Of a stretch of DNA of 64,000 nt, positions 25,301 to 36,030 are shown piece by piece; positions within the stretch are counted from its first letter, which is position 1, and the number at the start of each line of letters is the position of its first letter. The DNA comes from Watersipora subatra. Lineage: Eukaryota; Bryozoa; Gymnolaemata; Cheilostomatida; Watersiporidae. A model generated the notes under the pieces. The model saw only the letters and a program-made list of their open reading frames with translations, had not been told where the DNA came from and made no database searches. The stretch spans positions 46,735,196 to 46,799,195 of the forward strand of contig NC_088708.1 in the NCBI RefSeq assembly GCF_963576615.1, read 5' to 3'. The translations under genes were made by a program, and so were the position numbers.

Positions 25301-27743
25301 ATCACACCACAGGTAGTCTGCAATTGAACCAGCAATAAAATCTTAGGTAGCCATTTAACGTTTTTGTATATATATATAAGAATATGTAAGAGTGTCTGCG
25401 TTCAAAACAGAGCATAGATAGATTAAATGAAAGGTAGAATGTCTGAAGGTTTGGTAACCAATACAACAGCTCAAAAAATATAACTTTCAGAAAAAGTGGC
25501 TCATCTCTGAAGGAATTGGAAACATACGGAGAGGGCTTATTCATAAAGTTACCTGGAGGAACTATCACTTGGTTAGCCAGTTCTTCACTTAAGAACTCGT
25601 CGTTGCTGATGTCAGCGATAGATACGGACCTGTTCAGTCTGCTCAGTCCCGACTGCAAAGTAATGGGAAACAAAAATAACTACACCAATCTTAGCACAGC
25701 AAATCCTGATGTGATTGACATCGTAGCAGCAGTAAGAAGTATGATATTTAGCCTTCATAGAGTGTTTTAGTAATCAAAATTTCAAAGTAGTCGCAATGCG
25801 AGTGCAAATAGATAACAATAACAAAGTGATCTATGACAAACAATTCCTAACTAATACCTCACTAAGACATTTTTGAAACTATTGCTGCGTCTTATGATAA
25901 AACTGGCTATTATCAGAACAGTTCGCAGTGTCCAACTTTATTATTAAAGTACAGTGAAACTTTAACCTCAAACTAATTAAAACATAAAACAACTTCACCA
26001 TTTTAACATACAAATTCTCTGATTTACAATACAAAATTTGATCATGTATTTGATGCGAGATCCAAAGTAATTTCCAGCAAAAATGTTTTAAATGTTAAGT
26101 TTGGTACAGGAAAAACATGAACCTGATAAAAATTCATAATATAATTAATATACAATATGATTAATACATAATAATATAATGTAAACAGTAGCATAAGGTA
26201 AGTTAGTTTAATCAAAGTTAAAGTAAGTTACACTGCACATCTCTATCATTACTTCTACCTCTGAAAATATGCATTATTGATCACACACTTCTAGCTGCAT
26301 CTCTATCTCAAGTAAAGTAACAATAAAAAACCTTTCCATTTCCTTGTACTTTAATGATGTAGTCACTGCATTTAACTTAAAACAACTTAAAACTTTGATT
26401 TTAGCTTTCTACAACTTATAAAATGTATCTATTTTAATAATACATACGTTTTAGAGCTTTTGAATGAATAATATAAAATGCAATGTATTATTATAGGAAG
26501 GTTTGCTCCTACATATGGTGGTTCTAACATATGAAACAAATCTTGGGAAGAATCAATTTCATATATCAAAGTTTGACTGTGATTGATTTGAATTTCTTTT
26601 TTTTTATCAAGTAAGACAGCTGCGAAAAAATAAAACCAGGAAAAATCATAGATGGGAGGCTCCATATGTACAATAGCTTGACTAATCGAGGTGCAGAGCC
26701 TAGTTGGCAGGCAGTGAGCAGGATGTGGCGCGCATGGATGAAAAAATAACCCCAATTTGAAAAAAAAATCCAAAACCTATGTGTATTCCTCCAACTCGCA
26801 AACTGTCAACTGTAGCCTGGAGATCGAATATATAACTTAGGATTGCTGAAAAAAGCAAGACGACTTCAAACTCTCATTCTTTCAAAGCGTTTAGTTAGTA
26901 AGTAAAAACTATGCCACAAAGTCAGAACCAGAAACTCCACAAATCAAAAACTAAAATGTTAATTTACAGATGATAGGATTACACTAACCTCCTCAGAGAG
27001 AATGTTCCTAACTGTTATTTTTCCTTTGTTGTGCCTTTCAAACTCTGGCCAGTAGAAAGTCACTGGTTTGTCGAAATCTAACAGGCCCCTGCAATTAGTT
27101 CAAATATGTACATCATGTTTGAATGTATTTTTGTACGAAATACAAAAGTGTTTAAAAAAATATTGAGCGGTACCTTTCATGCAGAAGACCAAGACTAAGA
27201 GAAGCTACCATAGTATAAAGTGAGAATGTGTTAGCGACTGTAGATTCTTTCCATGGCTGCCATGCTTCAATATCAGCGTAGCCTCCCCAAAGATCAACTA
27301 CTATTTCACCATCTTTTATTACTGCAAATGCTGCACCTTTTTCTTCTTCAGACAGCAAGTGAAGCCTGAAATTAGTGCAAAAATTAGTTACTACCAAAAA
27401 TCCATGCACTAGATATAAACGTTGGCAGCAATCTTTTAATAAATGGATAATGCAATAATGTGAAGTCGTACCGGAAAGTGTCAGAAACTTTTTTCAACCT
27501 TGGAATAACAAAACCATCGATGTTTCCTTTAGGAGGATCAGGTGAAAGTAAGTTAGGTATCCAGGCGACAATTATCGCTGTTCCCAGCACTGTAACACAA
27601 CTTGTCCACCAAAACCCCATAGAATTTGGAGATTTGCTTCTGTGTCGCCTTTGATGCTGGTTATTTGGTGGAAGTACAGGAGCTTCGCCTATATGATGCC
27701 TCACATCTCCACGCTCAGTTTCCAAAGATTTGGCCTCACACAT
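16334..27743 (-). CDS. Beta-lactamase-domain protein with N-terminal membrane anchor
   Basis: Eight exons in transcript order: 27472-27743 (ATG), 27174-27365, 26989-27088, 25553-25652, 25192-25317, 20055-20218, 18991-19251, 16334-16498 (TAG); 459 residues, all phases consistent. The N-terminus is basic with one hydrophobic segment (around WTSCVTVLGTAIIV), suggesting a signal anchor. The rest matches serine beta-lactamase-related (PF00144) animal proteins: VIKDGEIVVDLWGG, YWPEF, VRNILSEE, LVRRVDPKSRSL, DFYVGLPLAEQHR, SVAGFASARAIAKLY, GYSGFGGQ and AYLTNY. ATG 27743 is chosen because no in-frame ATG precedes it before a stop. The family SxxK site reads S-L-Y-T (27223 down to 27212), so the general-base lysine is missing. 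The join RTSPK to GSKLIGY (exons 7/8) looks about 20-25 residues shorter than usual, so a small exon between 16499 and 18990 may be missed. Introns hold a LINE, a Harbinger and other repeats. Confidence 0.87.
17138..18016. mobile_element. TA-flanked non-autonomous DNA transposon with about 145-bp TIRs
   Basis: Left end AAGGTTGACTTGCAACAAAA matches the reverse complement of the right end, and complementarity continues for about 145 bases with few differences. TA flanks both sides (17136-17137, 18017-18018). No transposase frame is seen. A second, left-truncated copy lies at 29815-30568. Confidence 0.88.
18019..18935. mobile_element. PIF/Harbinger-type element with transposase remnant
   Basis: Terminal arms of about 200 bp are inverted copies (GGGTACGG... 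/ ...CCGTACTC). TTA flanks both ends (18016-18018, 18936-18938), the TWA target typical of this superfamily. Inside, + frame from 18435 reads RNDEVRFKKYFKMTPTNYDY, like the N-terminal YFRM block of Harbinger nucleases. The rest of the transposase is missing. It abuts the preceding element directly. Confidence 0.82.
19254..20054. other. Intron 6 of the beta-lactamase gene
   Basis: AT-rich with a short ATT/TTA tract near 19750; no exon or element recognised. Confidence 0.5.
20219..20270 (-). repeat. 52-bp tandem duplication of a splice acceptor and exon start
   Basis: On the - strand the acceptor and first 31 bases of exon 6 of the beta-lactamase gene (ATTTGGATTTCTATGTGGGC...) occur twice, 52 bases apart. 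The outer copy would start its exon at 20270, the inner at 20218. 52 is not a multiple of 3, and starting from the outer acceptor gives a TGA soon after the second copy. Confidence 0.92.
21719..23042 (+). mobile_element. 5'-truncated non-LTR retrotransposon (LINE)
   Basis: Retains the distal reverse-transcriptase domain, a short 3' UTR and a 3' tail of tandem AATCA units (23018-23040), a tail style seen in CR1/jockey-like LINEs. The endonuclease and N-terminal RT are missing. Inserted antisense in intron 5 of the beta-lactamase gene. Confidence 0.85.
21736..22860 (+). CDS. Reverse transcriptase fragment of a LINE
   Basis: A 374-codon open frame. RT motifs in order: LDFSKAFDTINH (motif A, first catalytic Asp), GVPQGSILGPLLFLIFINDL (motif B), ILFADDTNIF (motif C, FADD catalytic pair), then the thumb/C-terminal block YGIEFWGHGN...MQKKAIRIIL. 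An in-frame stop at 21718-21720 precedes the first ATG and the palm N-terminus and endonuclease are absent, so it is a truncated copy. The remaining frame is intact over 1.1 kb, suggesting a young insertion. Which clade (CR1, jockey or relative) cannot be decided by eye. Confidence 0.9.
   Translation: MEFLYTNLDQSNITQGVFLDFSKAFDTINHKILIDKLFYYNFSVKSSSLIQSYLQNRFQFTKTDTDCSQMRAITIGVPQGSILGPLLFLIFINDLVNAAPALDCILFADDTNIFSTDNSKLQEELNIINEWCLSNRLILNNSKTFQVVFKNPSKNTQNYNLSLSLNNSQLQIKDSTQFLGITLDNNLTFKKHIQSLIKKLNYILLIFRFIRPYLDKSTMINLYYSFFYSLLIYGIEFWGHGNKTDLNKLLIMQKKAIRIILNFKPNQTVSKNFKILKIMPIEILFQYRLLMFLTNSFPMEELQDFMIDHCQDTRLKSKNQLKLKKCLSSKGQRSIFFSAMKLYNKFLSDCAGSAPGQLKAKLVERLWASWDCPS
23790..24558. mobile_element. 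Helitron-like non-autonomous element containing a tRNA-like segment
   Basis: The left end has ATATAAATCTCAATGTTTG with GTCTGTC/GTCCGTCC repeats, a pattern I associate with Helitron-type left ends. The right end CCGGGCAACGTCGG...CTAG followed by T resembles a Helitron 3' end (hairpin then CTRR). The last 130 bases match a second copy at 38330-38436. Inside, on the - strand, are A-box-like TGGCTTAGCTT (23944-23954) and B-box-like AGTTCAAATCC (23887-23897). Confidence 0.5.
24762..24915 (-). mobile_element. tRNA-derived SINE-like repeat
   Basis: On the - strand, A box TGCTTGAGTGG (24878-24888) and a perfect B box GGTTCGATTCC (24842-24852), followed by a tail containing CTAATGCTCT that recurs in the 63.4-kb copy. 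No intact tRNA stems. Confidence 0.6.
25653..26988. other. Intron 3 of the beta-lactamase gene
   Basis: AT-rich, nothing recognised. The - strand frame at 26429-26773 has no supporting family signal. Confidence 0.5.
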
Positions 27744-28739
27744 GCTGGGTTTCACATAATTGTTCCAGTTATTTCTTCTAAAGCGCTAACATCGAGCCTG
27801 CAGACGATGTTAGCTTCTAAAATAAGCAAATTGACACGAGATGTTAAGTCATAAAGCAACTTTACAGCAATAAAAGTGCACTTCAAAAGTTAAGAAAGAG
27901 AAGCACGTGTAATAGTATGATTGCAATTTGATATTTGAACTTTTAATGGATCCACCTATTTAGGCTGTCGATCACCGAATTCAGTTTAACATACAAATTT
28001 TTACTCAAATATGCTAGTCGCCTTTAGCTGGCATGCATACAAAAACGAGGATCCAAAACGAATTTTGCTAAACGGGACTATTCGGATACAAAGGATTGTA
28101 GTTCCACTCCGAATAGTGCCAAATGTGAATCCGTGACAAACCTCGCCAAACACAAAAATGACAACGATGGATTGGTATTTCCGATCAATTCTTCAAGGCT
28201 GTTCGGGGTACAGCTAGACGCACCGAACTTCTCTAATAATGTAATTACGGGCTATTCCAATTTGAGAAGCGTGGTTAGAACGAACATTCCTGTAAGAAAT
28301 ATTTTTTGTCATTGTAGCTTTTTAAACAATAGTTTCAACATCAGCTTTGTGAAAGTACTTAAAATATAACTGAGTGTTGTAACAGATGTTATAAAACGTG
28401 TAACATTTAAAACAATTCTCTGTTATGAATAAGTCTTAAAACTGTTTGGTCTGGAATAATCAGATTGTACATAAGTCACTTCAAATAACGTTTACTGGCT
28501 TCACAGCCAATAATAATAGTTAAAGTTATTTTTTCTGTCATTTTTATAACAAACTGCATATTTTTTGTCTGTGCATTATTAATTATTTCAACACTTGTAT
28601 CAGTCTGAGTAAAGATTCATCAATATAAATCTCAACTGTTATTAAAATTTGCTGTGTTCCAAATGTTTTTGTTTTCAAGACATTTCCCAAATTGACTAGT
28701 ATTTAATGGTGTCATCGACTAATGCTTTTTCATAAGTTA
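27744..28739. other. 5' flank of the beta-lactamase gene
   Basis: Presumably contains its promoter and 5' UTR. A + frame at 28133-28320 with less AT bias ends at a donor-like CCT|GTAAGA and could be a divergent first exon, but no ATG-led product is recognised. A 10-bp inverted repeat (ACTATTCGGA) occurs near 28079-28120. Confidence 0.35.
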
Positions 28740-29800
28740 GCGGAGAGTGGGGCACGTTGAAACACGCCTCAAATTTCTTGTAATTGAATTTTTTTGAATT
28801 CTTACCTCACTAACTAAAGAGCTTTCTAGGTCATCTTATGAGATATATTGATTGCATGAATTGAAAAGAACAGCAATTTAGACGAGCCATGATTTTGTAA
28901 AATTCACTGGTAATTTTTTGCTCTTTTTTATATCCATATTTAGAGAATTGCATATCTTCTTTGTACATCATCCCATGTTAACAAAAGTCAGTGGACGCAG
29001 CTATAGACATGTTCTTTTTCCAATGCACTCACCAATTTCGTGATGTTACAACCTCCTGAGTTGGGATGAACATTATGGTTACTCAGAGTCCTTTGGGGCA
29101 CGTTGAAACAGAAAGGGTATGGGGCAAGTTGCACCACGTTTTAATGATAAAAATAGAGGGGCAAGTTGCAACAAGTCTCAAACTTGCCCCTCTACTCTTA
29201 CAGAGGGGAACAGCTCGAGTAGCATTGTAATTGCGGCTTGATACAAACTTTGATGACATAGCTAAAAATTAATCCTCACCATGAATCCCTAAATTTCTGG
29301 ACAATATTGATAACATGACTGCAAATGCTAACATATAGAAAGAAGTGTTTGATTTTTAGATCAATGTGTATATATGTTTTGCTGTACTGCGGAAGTTTGT
29401 TTGTCGTGATTGTTGTACAGAGTGTTCTGAAGTTGATAGCCAACACTTTTCAAGTTTTGCTTGTCAGATAATTGGTGGCAATTTTAATTGTTTGGCTGAG
29501 AAAAAATTTTAACCAAACACAATTCAAAAACTGAAATTTACTATGAAAGTCAAAGACGTTTCAACGTGCCCCATAAGTGTTTCAACGTACCCCTTATCGG
29601 GGCACATTGATACACCAATTATGCGTTTGGTACTTTTGTGATATTTTCCAAAGTATACAACCAGTAGAATTGGCATTTGGCATACATACTGTATGTAAAA
29701 CATATTTATGCATCCTATGTGATTATTTAAATTATATTCCAGCATTTTAGTAAAACTGTAGCCAAAATGCATTTTTTGTTGCAACGTGCCCCACTCTCCC
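28740..29800. mobile_element. TA-flanked DNA element with repeated GGGGCACGTTG motifs
   Basis: Ends GCGGAGAGTGGGGCACGTTG and, on the other strand, GGGAGAGTGGGGCACGTTG are inverted repeats flanked by TA (28738-28739, 29801-29802). The end motif GGGGCAMGTTGMAAC is repeated internally in both orientations (around 29096, 29130, 29160, 29190, 29560, 29580, 29598). No transposase frame. Superfamily not assigned. Confidence 0.75.
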
Positions 29801-29814
29801 TACGTGTGCACCCA

Positions 29815-30568
29815 AAACAAACAGTTAATCGCAGCCACCCAAGACCGCCGTGGTTTGGATTTTCTTTCCAAAACGGCCCAAATGGAACGTAGTTGTTACA
29901 AGATGGTTTCTGTTCACACTTTCACGCAACCTCATTCGTCGAAATATTTTCACAAATATACTTCACGCATTCAATAAAACCATGTCTATTGTTCTTACGC
30001 GTCTGTTTTATCGTCATTGTAATGCTGTCACTTTTAGCACTGATATCTTATAACTTACTGTAAAAATTTGTTAAATTTTTTAAACTTAGCTCGAAGGAGT
30101 ACATATCATTGTCTGATACTCATGACAAGCCTGTTGGTCACCTGTGATAATCGAAAAGTTCTGCAGAAATTATTTTCGAAGTAATGGGTCACATGATCAG
30201 ATTTCGACTTGACGATTAGATCAAGCCAAAACAAAACTGTAAAGTAGCGAGCATCTATATTTGATACGGGGTCTTCGGTAAAACCCGAAGTGTTTGTCAT
30301 AAACTAGTGCTATGATAAGATTTATATTGAGCTTTTTATTGGCCTTTCAATTTACGTGAGAACATCACGTGACAAGACAATAACCAAATTTAATGACTAT
30401 GTCAAAGAAATAAACAGACTCCAATCAACGGCGGCTTTTCGTTTTTGAGCTTTTAAAAGCTTGTAATCACATTTCCACATATTTGGCACCTACAACACAA
30501 CAGAGTAATACATGGTGAATATTTGATACCAAATAACTGTAATGTGAATTTTGTTGCAAGTCAACCTT
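29815..30568. mobile_element. Second, left-truncated copy of the 17.1-kb TA element
   Basis: Closely similar to 17262-18016, including CATTCAATAAAACCATGTC and the right terminus CAACCTT followed by TA (30569-30570). The left TIR is missing; homology stops about 14 bases after the neighbouring element's right TA. Confidence 0.88.
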
Positions 30569-30570
30569 TA

Positions 30571-31969
30571 AACATATATAGAAGGCTTTCGAGGAGCTAA
30601 ATTATGGTGAATGTGTGGGAATAAAAAGCTTATGGTGCTTAACCACGCCATGATGCTATGTGAACCTTAGTTTGTTTTATTCTAGAACCAAAAACAGAAA
30701 CCATGTGTGCTGCTGTTGAATCATAGCGAACATCTCAAAATATTAATTTCATCTGACCTATATATACTACATTAACCCTCTCAATATTTTATGCATACCA
30801 TCAAACTTTGGTTTGAACGCCATGGCGCTGTATTTTTCAACTGTTACTCTGTAATGGGTTTTATTAAGGGTGACATTCAAATAAAGGCTGACGCTGCATT
30901 TTCTGACTAGTTCGGCAGAATTGTAGAACGATAAGTTTAACCCTTTTACAGACAAAGCGATGCTAATGTCGCCTATATTTTGCACTCTCCATTGGGTGGA
31001 TCGACATTAATGCTGTCGGCCTCAGCATTTTTGCTGCACCATTTTTCATTTGCATCGAAGTATCAGACCGAATTACACAAGGAACTATTTACAGTAAAGT
31101 AAGTTAGTCGGACCACAGTTATTAATTATTTTGATGGTGTCGCTTTCAAAGTTTTAAGCAAAAAAACTAAAGATTTGGAGTTGAAAACAGACTTTGATAC
31201 GTCATAAAAATGGTTACTGTTGTCATACGGTGTTCCTGAAAAGTATTATCATCATTCATCAGATTGCTTTGAAGTATTCACATCAAATTTTAAAACGCAT
31301 TATACATAAATCTGAAGAAAATGATCTAATTTAGACCTTGGTGACTCCGAATCAGAGAAGAGTGTAGTTCTGATGATTGTGGCAATCGATCTTTTTCAGA
31401 ACACCGTCACTAAATCTATAACAACAACGAAAGAATTAATTGTTATTGCTGTAACTGAGTCATTATTAGTACCATTTGGTGGACAATTTTCTACTGACCG
31501 CTTTTTATTATGTGCTCGTAAAGATCAAAGAATGTCAAAGAGGTGGTCAAATAGAAGTGACCTTCAACTGAAAGGCGGTGCTGTATTTTTCAACTATTCT
31601 CCTCTAGTTGCGTTCTATTAGAGGTGGTGTTCCAATAAAGATGGCGTTCAAATAAAGGTGGCGTTCAAATAAAGGTTTTATAGTATATCGCTTGTTCAAA
31701 AGATTTGAATGTATGTATTGGACTGATGGCACACTCTAGCCAGATTGTCTCCATAAATGCGAGGGTATTTTAACTGCTTTCTCATTTGTCATTTTTCTCC
31801 TCCCAACTATTACGATAGCACTATCGCTCAGTTCGTCGGAAGATAGTAATCCAAGAGTGTATACAAAAATTTTTAGTTCAAATTATGCGTTTTAAGAGTT
31901 GCAAGTTTTGATGCATATGAATACACTTCGTTTATGTTGCAGTTCCATCTTTTCACATGTTGAAAAATA
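30571..31969. other. Intergenic, upstream of ZNHIT6
   Basis: Two related segments (30823-30895 and 31577-31680) share a TTCAACTNTT...TTCAAATAAAGG pattern and look like a dispersed repeat. No gene recognised; the ZNHIT6 promoter is presumably just upstream of 31970. Confidence 0.5.
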
Positions 31970-32791
31970 ATGGGACTTTGTGAAGTTTGCCGGAAGGAGC
32001 CGCGAAAATACACCTGTCCTGGCTGCTCCATGAACACATGCTCCTTGCCATGTGTTAAATTACACAAGCGAACTAATTCTTGCGATGGTAAGCGGAAGGT
32101 GACAGATTTCATCAAGCTTGACGAATTTACTGACAAAAACCTCCATGATGATATGCACTTCCTTGAAGGAACTGAAAGAAAACTACGGCGTAAAAATGAT
32201 GGACCTTTGACCTTGCCCGGTTCGTCAAACCATGGTAATGTTTTTGTAAATCCAGGAAGTGCACGATGCAGCCAGGCAGTGCTTGCAAAACTCATGAAGG
32301 CTGCTGCTATGAGGAGTATTACGTTAAAGCTGTCACCATTTTTAACAACAAGAAGGAGGTCAAATTCTACACACTGCAACTGTCGGAATGCGCACCAGGT
32401 CAATGAACACACTAAGATGTTCTGGCATATTCAATGGATTTGTGAAGGAAAGAAGCTTGAAGAAAGGTCTGTAGATGAAAATATTCTCCTTACCGATGCT
32501 GTGCAACGTTTGTCTGACTCTATCGAGCGTCGCGCAAAGGATGGAGCAAAAGACACTGAAATGTCAGAAACATGTTTATTTGTTGCAGCATTTGATAAAC
32601 TACAAGCCTCAACAGACAGTGATCTGTTGCGTGTTGCCATGTTGGCTGAACATCGTCATGAAGAGAGGTCTATTTACCTTCTTGACAAGACTTTGTCACT
32701 TCGAGATAATTTCAGAGGGAAAATCATCATAGAGCACCCCATATTAATGATTATGCCGAACGAGCAGCTGTCTAAGTATGCTCAGTTGTAA
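31970..32791 (+). CDS. ZNHIT6: Box C/D snoRNA protein 1 (BCD1 / ZNHIT6), HIT-type zinc finger
   Basis: A single uninterrupted 273-residue frame. Residues 4-38 form a complete zf-HIT finger (C4, C7, C16, C19, C24, C28, H32, C38) including CSLPCVKLHK, as in BCD1. Further conserved blocks are the FLEG segment, ITLKLSPFLTTRR, FWHIQWIC and the C-terminal block RDNFRGKIIIEHPILMIM, equivalent to the LRNKVIIEYP region of the family. BCD1 acts in the nucleus in early box C/D snoRNP assembly with NOP58, SNU13 and the R2TP/RUVBL machinery; this role is taken from the family. The protein lacks the long acidic N-terminal extension of the vertebrate homologue. The ATG context AAAATAATGG and the zinc finger immediately after it support this start. 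The gene has no intron, unlike its neighbours, so ancient retroposition is possible but no poly(A) tract or target duplication was recognised. Confidence 0.93.
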   Translation: MGLCEVCRKEPRKYTCPGCSMNTCSLPCVKLHKRTNSCDGKRKVTDFIKLDEFTDKNLHDDMHFLEGTERKLRRKNDGPLTLPGSSNHGNVFVNPGSARCSQAVLAKLMKAAAMRSITLKLSPFLTTRRRSNSTHCNCRNAHQVNEHTKMFWHIQWICEGKKLEERSVDENILLTDAVQRLSDSIERRAKDGAKDTEMSETCLFVAAFDKLQASTDSDLLRVAMLAEHRHEERSIYLLDKTLSLRDNFRGKIIIEHPILMIMPNEQLSKYAQL

Positions 32792-32958
32792 TGAGGGACA
32801 TTAGAGCCAAGTCTTGTTGTTAAGGCATTGATTAGAGTTTAGCCTACCTACAGACAATTGAACTGGTCTAGTTTTTCATATCTCATTCGCTTTAGTTTTA
32901 TGTGCTTAGTGACTTAAGCTGCATAATTCTAAGACTGGCTTCTGTTCGTTGATCAACC

Positions 32959-32964
32959 AATAAA
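32959..32964 (+). terminator. Candidate poly(A) signal of ZNHIT6
   Basis: AATAAA 168 bases after the stop codon of the BCD1 gene, same strand. Confidence 0.55.
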
Positions 32965-34500
32965 ATACATTTGAGTTGATTTACTTTAATTCAAACCTGG
33001 GCATTAAACGAGTTGGTTTTAAATAACTAAAACTTTGCATAGCGATGGCTTTGATTAGGTTTCCAATTTTGGAATTAGGCTGAGTGCATGACATATAATA
33101 CTGGGATATCGGAAGTGTGTCTCACTTTTACTATTAGTAGGAACATTATGAACATCAACATGCTAAGACGTTTTGCCACATTTTTTAGTTCTGAGCAAAA
33201 TCAGTTGGCTTTGAACCGCACATGCTTTTGGACATATGCTGTATGTAACAAACGATGGCTACATTTACCTGTCAAACCGGCACGTTTGCTGCTTTTGCTC
33301 TATATTGGTGTTATACGAAAATATCATAGACTCAAATCTTGGATTAACATTTGTTTTCCCTTTTCCCCTAGTACTACTGATTTTATTTACGAGAGAGAAA
33401 GGTGCACTAACCATACTAGCGCAAGCTACTATGGTGGTGCTAGCGCATTTACAATCTTTTACTAAGCCATCCATGCTCTATTATGGGTACATCCATCCAT
33501 TAAGAGTAAATAGAATGCATCACGCCTTGATTATTCCCTGACCCTAGTATCATTTTCTTAAGACACAGTTGAACATGGAGGCATATACCAGATCAAAGTG
33601 CTTTGTATGAAGAATGATGAAGTCAATATTTTCCAATAATGAATGCCCAATTTGTCTATAACCATTCAAGTAAACAGTGAATCATTTGTAATGATCTTCC
33701 GTTTTTATTAGTCAGGCAAATCGTTATCGTAATGATAGGCTCATCGTTTTCCATGACTTGCCAAAATAGAAAGATCGACTCATCACAGACTGAATTAGCC
33801 AAATGTTAACATGCCAGATCCAGTATGAATGCTGTATGAAGTATATATGAATATATCTATACTTTCCTCACCACAAAGATTCAACCTGAATAGCCAACCT
33901 TTATTTACATATATAACCATAACAGATGAATTAGTCATAAAGATTAACAAAGTCTAGATTATTTTGTTTGGGCTGCTGTGAGTTACTATGGCAGCTTCTA
34001 AGCTTTGTAATAAGGATAGAGGCCATGCTAGCAATGATACCGATATGACACAATTTAAGCATTTTCAAACATTCCATTAATTTACTATTAGTGGAATGCT
34101 TGAAAACTATTACCCTTTGTCTTACAGCTGTAGATACATATGCATTGCGTATAGTGAATCACAGTTTTTTTTTAAATATTAGTCATGCAATTTGCTTGGG
34201 AAAGTTGCAAAAGTTTCAAGTAAAATGTAAACAACAAACATTTGCTGTGAATAGGATTAAGAGCTTTACTGAAGTCTTTAAAAGAACCTAAATCAAGATG
34301 TTTTTTTCTGAGATTAATAATAAAATCTTGCTCCATTAATTGGTAAGAATATCGCAATCAGTTTTACTTGAGAAGTCATAAATGTTCTTTCATATCAGTG
34401 ATAGCAAGTCTAAGCATTTTAGAAAGGACCGCTTTCAAAAAAGAAAGCAACATCTAAAAACACCGATTAGTATTTGTATACTCAACTCATTGAGCTTACA

Positions 34501-34541
34501 TCAGAGACTGACAGCACAATGTTAATGCTGTCAGTCTCTGA
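34501..34541. repeat. Hairpin with perfect 16-bp arms
   Basis: TCAGAGACTGACAGCA and its exact reverse complement are separated by 9 bases. Confidence 0.95.
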
Positions 34542-35859
34542 CGTGTGAAGTCTCCTTACTTGTCAATAGAGTTTGTTGTCTGTATGTCCCAGCTCACCAA
34601 TTTTTACTAGTCAACCTTTCTAACTTCCGCTCGATCCCAATTAACTAAAACAACCCCTTCCACTTTATTTTAGCACAGTCATCAGCCGATATAATGAATC
34701 CTGTAATACTTCCACTTAGTAAATAGTGTATGCAAGCTGTCAGTCAGCGTTATCTCCACCAAACACAAACAACATGATTAAACATTGATAAAACATCTTT
34801 GTGAGATTGCCGTGCCATTCATATAACTTAGTAATTGTTGTGGTTTGAATAGTTCTCAGATTATTGCTTTTTAAAATTATCTTCTCATTCCATTTTTAAG
34901 CGTTCAAAGGGAGACAACGCCGAATCAGATATGATTGTTAGATTTTCTATCAACTCAGATCACCCGGCTTATACTGTTTATATAATAAAGGTGCATGTGT
35001 TGTCAAATATTTAGTATTCTACAAAAGCATGTAACTAAATACTTTATCAATGAGATGCATAATAATGGTTATATAAATGAAGAAACAACAGTGTCATACC
35101 GTAGTTGGCTGCATATGAGAAGGTAGAATACTAACATCAGGTGGTGCTATAGCAAAGGAAGACAATTCCTGATGAATACTTCAGTCAATAATTGTTATAG
35201 AGTAATTATGTTAGTTTTGTTTAAGTTTCACCAATTAAATGTAATGTAAAATAGCATATTTACTAAATGTAAGTATTATGAATGGCAGTTGGTCAAATTT
35301 ACTTTCTTGTTTTGTGTTTCGCATATTATGTTTTTTAATGGAAATTAAAAACTCCTCTAACTCCTCTACTTGAATCTTTTCCAGTTTGAATTTTTTTCTT
35401 TTTCTGAAGTGCGCACAAAATCTTACCTTCTTGTACTAAGGTCTTTTATATGCCATCCACTAATAAGAATATAGGCCTACATTTATTTTTCTAATTTAGA
35501 AGCTATTACCAAAATTCTACTTTTTCTTTATGAACCAACATTTGTTTGAACAATATAGCAGTTCTATCATTCAATAGCGATTTCTAGTAGACATATTCAG
35601 CAAATACACAAAAAAACTAAAATATGAGTAAAATATGCACCACTAAAAACTTGTTGAAATGGCTAGTATATTGAAACTAAACATAAATATTATATAACAA
35701 TAAAATTGACAAAGGTTTGTTTGTTTGACCAAAATTTCAAAACTGTTCTTAACAACGTTAAGTCTATTAAATGTCTATTCTGTTGCCCAATGACTCAGAT
35801 AAAAGTTCAGTTTTTAGATGCACAAATAGACACTTACCTACTTTTATATCATCGCCAAA

Positions 35860-36030
35860 TAATATAATATAAATTTAATATATTTATATATTAAATTTAT
35901 ATATAAATATATTAAATTATATATGTATATATTATATTTATATATAACTATAATATAATATATATTATATATAAATATATTTATATATAATATAAATTTA
36001 ATATATTATAAAAATATATTATATTTTCAT
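35860..36030. repeat. AT-rich low-complexity tract
   Basis: Alternating TATATAAAT sequence with many self-complementary pieces. Confidence 0.85.

Noticed and set aside
33088-33541. Overlapping + strand frames of about 100-125 codons
   Set aside because: Composition is AT-driven, no domain recognised, no splice or poly(A) pattern.
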